From positions 39,859,456 to 39,923,455 of the forward strand of contig NC_037094.1 of assembly GCF_002994745.2 (NCBI RefSeq): DNA of 64,000 bases, read 5' to 3'. Source of the stretch: Rosa chinensis. Lineage: Eukaryota > Streptophyta > Magnoliopsida > Rosales > Rosaceae. The number at the start of each line of letters is the position of its first letter. Position 1 is the first letter of the stretch. Below, in pieces: positions 60,301-64,000 of the stretch. Position numbers and translations under genes: made by a program. The notes beneath the pieces were generated by a model. It saw only the letters and a list, made by a program, of their open reading frames with translations. It was not told the origin of the DNA and searched no databases.

Positions 60301-61829
60301 CCATTCCTTTTTCATAGTAACGTTGGAAACTTCATAGGTGGGCTTTCCTCCTTTCCGCAGGGTTTCCTGGTTGGACCAGGAAAACTTCTTTTCTTCATTT
60401 CTGCTCATTTCTGTGGCTCATTGTTTCTCATCTTTGCTCCCCTTGACTTTCGCAAGCTCCTCTTTCCATTTGTGAGTTCATTTCCACTTTTTAGCTTGGA
60501 GGTCCTGAAAATAGAAACTAATAAGAAAAAAAGAAACTTTCCTAAAATGAAAAATGGCAACTTTCCTAAACTGAAAATGGAAAACTTTCTAAAAATGAAA
60601 AATAGAAACTACCGAAAATGGAAACTTACTAAAAATGATAAATAGAAACTACAAAAATAGAAACTTTCTACAAATAGGAACTTTCCCAATCAAAGAATGG
60701 AAACTTTCCTAAACAGGGTTTTAATAAGGAAATAACGCAAGAAATGCAGGGAAAAGCAAGTAAAACGTCGCATTAAAATGCTCCTATCATCAAGCAAGGG
60801 AGGAAGAAGCAAGAAGAAGCCGTGTCATCTCCACCATTCCACCTTGAAGCCGTGCCCTTTTGAAGCTTGCTTTCGAGTTTCATTAGTTCATCATTCGAGT
60901 TCTTCATCACCATCTCCATTCACGGTGTAATTCAACCTTCTTTCTTGTAATCACTTTTGATTCTCCTTGTTTGATTTCATTAGAGATTGTTCTAGTTAAC
61001 ATTGATGTTTGAACATGGTTTATATTCTGAAAATTTATGATTGAATAAAGAATTTCGATTCCTATGTTGTGATTTCAAAGTTGCTTATGTGTGATTGTTC
61101 GATTGAATTTGCTTAATTGATATCTCTTGTATGTTAATCTTAATTGGTTCGAAACTTTTAGGGTTTATGTATGAGTGGTGCTAGATTTAAGAACATGATT
61201 CAACTTTTTGTGTTATGAACTTAAATCGAAAATTGTAAAGGTTTTGGACAAAAATAGAATTCAATTGAAAAGGATTGCAATTAGACGAACTTATTCATAC
61301 TAAGTTGTGCACTTGAGTTGATAGCCTTTCTTTGTGTTTATTGCGTTGAACGTGTTATGATTGTCTAGCTTTCTAGAGCTTGAATGCATGTTTAATAGGA
61401 TTAGTCTTTGTGCTTTCACTTAGATTAATTAGCGTTGAAAGTAAAATATGGGAAATCGTTTGCGTTTTAATGTTTCACATGATCAACTCCTTTCACATGA
61501 CTTGGAAGAACAATGTAGGGTTCATTTGAATTCAATTATAAACTTGGCTTTAATCTTTGTTTCTTACATTTCATTCTTGTATTTGTGTTCTTGTTTATAC
61601 TTAGTTTTATTCTTTCTTTTTAATTTTCGAAAACCAAACCCTAAAACCCCCTTTGAATTCGTAAATAATATATATATGTGTGAATATTATACTTTGTTTT
61701 ATTTTAATTGTTTAAATTGTCTTACATTGACAGGTGTACCCTCAATCCCCGGAATAGAACGATCCCTACTTGCTTATACTACTAATGATATTTCTAGGGT
61801 TAAATTATATGCTTGCTCAAAGCGTATCA
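57359..61829 (+). mobile_element. 5' LTR (family A) interrupted by another family A solo LTR
   Basis: TGATGGAGCATTTTAATGCG at 57359 to CAAAGCGTATCA at 61829. After removing the insert (58483-60794) it is about 2.16 kb, like the copy at 54539. It is followed 5 bases later by a primer-binding site, so it is a 5' LTR. TATA-like CCTATATATACC near 58375. Confidence 0.88.
58483..60789 (-). mobile_element. Solo LTR (family A), minus orientation, nested in a sister LTR
   Basis: On the - strand TGATAGGAGCATTTTAATGC at 60789 to GCGACATCA at 58483, 2307 bp; TCAAG flanks it (58478-58482 and 60790-60794). The host LTR reads CTCTAGTTCATC...TTCAAG then CAAGGGAGGAAGAAG, matching the uninterrupted copy near 55615-55655. 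Confidence 0.92.
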
Positions 61830-61834
61830 ATTTT

Positions 61835-61853
61835 TGGCGCCGTTGCTGGGTCG
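61835..61853 (+). promoter_or_regulatory. Primer-binding site, tRNA-Asp type
   Basis: TGGCGCCGTTGCTGGGTCG is complementary, with one or two mismatches, to the 3' end of plant tRNA-Asp (…CGGCAACGGCGCCA). This primer is typical of Athila/Tat (Ogre)-type Gypsy elements and places the family A LTRs in that group. Confidence 0.85.
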
Positions 61854-62370
61854 TATTTTTTTATTGCTAGCTAGCCCATTAGTACTTCTCCCTGCTTATT
61901 TTTTGTTTGTGGGTGAGTTGAGCAGAGCATAGGATGCTCAAGAGTGTGGGACACTCCGACCCAACCTGGGAGGCTCCCTTACTCGTATGGTGATGACTTC
62001 TTCCCCATACTCTGTTATTACTTGACTAGCGGGGCTAGGTCGATTTCTCTTAACCAGCGGGGCTGATATGTTTTCACGAGATTTTGAGTTTAAAAAAATA
62101 TGTTTCATAAACGTTGCATGCATCGAGGTTTTATAAATCTAAATAAGTGGGAAAGTATTCAAGTTTGCTTCATTTAAATTATCTTGATTATTTATTTCTG
62201 TCCACTCACACTAACATGTTTTCAATACTTTTCCCCTTTCGGTTTCAAATGCCCGGTTTGGAGGCTAGGCTAGTTGATGTCCGGTGTACATGGAGTTAAG
62301 GCATAGTCAACAACACAACTTCCGCATATCCATTTTATCCATGTTTTGCTTATTTACCTTTCTTCTAGAA
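61854..62370 (+). mobile_element. Start of the internal region of the family A element
   Basis: It follows the primer-binding site and has GAGTGTGGGACACTCC, a small perfect-stem inverted repeat near 61945, and no gag recognisable within about 500 bp. It is then broken by CACTA-like sequence. The remainder is not visible before the window end. Confidence 0.5.
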
Positions 62371-62660
62371 TCACTACAACAAAGTTGGTCTTTTACGACA
62401 CACAATGTGCGCCTTAAAAGACAACTTTACAGCACAAAGAAGCGTGTCGTAAAAGATCATGTCGTAAAAGACAAATTTCTCTTGTGGCACACAAAATGTG
62501 CGTCGTAATTTTTTTTTCTTGCGCGACGTAAAACACTCTTTTGCGTGCCGTGAAAAATGTTTTACAACTTTGATTGTGTGCCATAAAAGACCATTTTGCA
62601 TGTCTTAAAAGGCTCTTTTGCATGTCGTAAAAGACCATTTTGCATGTTGTAAAAGATGTC
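62371..62660. mobile_element. CACTA (En/Spm)-like terminus
   Basis: Begins CACTACAACAAAG, a typical CACTA end, followed by at least eight subterminal repeats in both orientations around GTCGTAAAAGAC / GTCTTTTACGAC and CACAATGTGCG. The opposite terminus was not found, so it may be a fragment. Confidence 0.65.
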
Positions 62661-62692
62661 TTCATTCACTCTTCTAATGGATAATACTTTTA

Positions 62693-63723
62693 GAGGAGTG
62701 AAATTTGCACTTCTCAAATTTCAAACCACGCTCCCTTCATAATATTTTAATATTTTCTCTATCAGATTTTCATGAATTTCCAAATTTATCCCTCCTAAAC
62801 ATATTTTTGTCTTTGTCAATTCATATGTCTTTTGAATTTTTTTATTTTATTTTATTCTAAAACTCAACAATTCTCATGCTTTATAACCTAAATCAAGGTG
62901 GCTGATAATTACACTCAAATTTGGAATTAAAATTCTTCATACTTGTCAAAGTAGTAGAACTCAAATAATGAAACTAAGAGTTCAGAAACTTCTTGCGACA
63001 TCAAGCTCAGGTCTTGTGACAAAGACTTTTCCACAACCTCCTCAACTTATGCTTGTTCATCTTCCTCTTCCTTTTCCTTTTCTTCTTCACACTATCATCC
63101 CAAATTGTCCTTGCATAGTCCATATTGCTCCGACCCAATTTGAGAAATCAGATTCAAGCAGTACCTGAATGAAAAACTAGGGAAAATTGGCAACGACAAT
63201 TTGACCTTGTCAACGCTTATAGGACCCAAATGGGGAGCTTGGGATTCAAATTTAGGAGGGCCCAGATGATTGTGATGGGTAAGGATAGGGTTTATGTTCA
63301 GGGAAAAGATGAGTTCTTAGAGAGCTTGAGTTTCTGGTGAGTCTCCAAACATGGCTAGCAATTTGGGACTCTTCTAAAGCTTCTTTGGAATGGTAACCAT
63401 TATCATCTATGAAAATCCTCCTTCCATTAACTATTATAGACTTTTTACTCATTAACCTTGCATCTCCACCGTTGACCAATTTTAATCAATGAAAATTCAA
63501 CAAAGGTATGAGGGAGACGGGAGTTGATTTCAGCTTGAGATGCATTTCATTGTGTTTTTGGGTTTGGAAAGAGAGAAGAGAGAGAGAGAGAGGTGGGCAT
63601 GAAAGCCAGATCTGAGAGATAGTGGGGTAAACTTGGAAATTCATGAAAATCTGATTGAGAATATATTAAAATATTACGAAGGGAGTGTGATTTGTAATTT
63701 GGGGAGTGCAAATTTCACTCCTC
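62693..63723. mobile_element. hAT-like element with ~95-bp inverted repeats
   Basis: TACTTTTA (8 bp) flanks it at 62685-62692 and 63724-63731. The inverted ends begin GAGGAGTGAAATTTGCAC and extend about 95 bp through CAGATTTTCATGAATTTCC. The 8-bp target size fits hAT. The interior (about 62970-63500) has open stretches on both strands with no recognised domain, and a GA microsatellite near 63575. Confidence 0.8.
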
Positions 63724-63731
63724 TACTTTTA

Positions 63732-64000
63732 ATTAAATCCTTTCATTCGAGCATAGTAAACAAAAGCATTCATGTAGTAAATTATATCAATTAAATAACT
63801 TCATATTACAAAATCAGTATAATTAAACTGGTTTTCAAATATAGAACATACTAGCTAGATTAAAATTGCTTTCAGATTGATTACATGAGTACTTGAAGGG
63901 GCTGATTATAACTTGATATGATGCCACATGCCAACCATTTCCCATAAAGAAGTCGTACATCATAGAGCCTATAAAGACAAGCAATGACAAATATTAGTGA
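63732..64000. other. AT-rich end of window
   Basis: Nothing recognised; probably host sequence or retroelement interior. Confidence 0.3.

Overview
This is nuclear DNA of a flowering plant, almost certainly a eudicot. The evidence is three spliced, AT-rich-intron genes with clear plant orthologues, surrounded by plant LTR retrotransposons, Mutator-like elements, MITEs and tRNA-type SINEs. Rosaceae is a guess from the general look of the repeats and is not shown by anything decisive. There are no bacterial-type operons, CRISPR arrays or rRNA genes, and I saw no tRNA gene.

Three complete protein-coding genes could be assembled with phase-consistent GT-AG splicing: (1) a BAM3-type CLE-peptide receptor kinase on the + strand (2988-6996, 2 exons, 1008 codons); (2) a bromodomain protein of the plant group with a C-terminal Cys/Arg-rich HKSDCLCAIC block on the - strand (21711-16011, 7 coding exons, 581 codons); (3) the plant CCDC47 (DUF1682) homologue, an ER membrane protein-biogenesis factor, on the + strand (38951-43198, 3 exons, 479 codons). 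They are unrelated in function and do not form a cluster.

Layout: 1-2028 is part of a minus-oriented LTR broken by two MITE-like insertions and a SINE. 2029-2987 is the BAM3 promoter and leader. 7012-7114 is a second SINE. 7259-15403 is a decayed Copia element with two 164-bp LTRs; it carries a striking array of about 30 small hairpins (8049-10443) and a nested Gypsy LTR (10888-13496). 16011-22134 is the bromodomain gene. 22922-24000 is a roughly 505-bp tandem repeat. 24420-31526 is a rearranged Gypsy (chromovirus-like) region: a plus-strand RT/RNase H fragment, then a minus-strand gag, initiator-Met primer-binding site and LTR. 31527-33178 is a MuDR-type transposase fragment split by a Mutator-type foldback element. 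34732-38948 holds a duplicated promoter/leader of the CCDC47 gene; one copy was hit by a 2.39-kb Mutator-type element that was itself hit by a second element carrying a captured piece of a UDP-glucuronate decarboxylase (UXS1-type) gene. 45943-61829 is a nest of at least six LTRs, several with perfect 5-bp target-site duplications, mostly solo LTRs inserted in other LTRs. The window ends with a tRNA-Asp-primed internal region, a CACTA-like terminus and an hAT-like element.

The least explained signal is the 8.0-10.4 kb hairpin array. The loop is nearly constant (CNGAA) but the stem sequence differs from copy to copy while both arms stay complementary, which implies selection or a copying process acting on structure rather than sequence. 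The second most informative region is 34.7-38.9 kb, where insertion order, an unoccupied sister site and a transduplicated gene fragment can be read directly.
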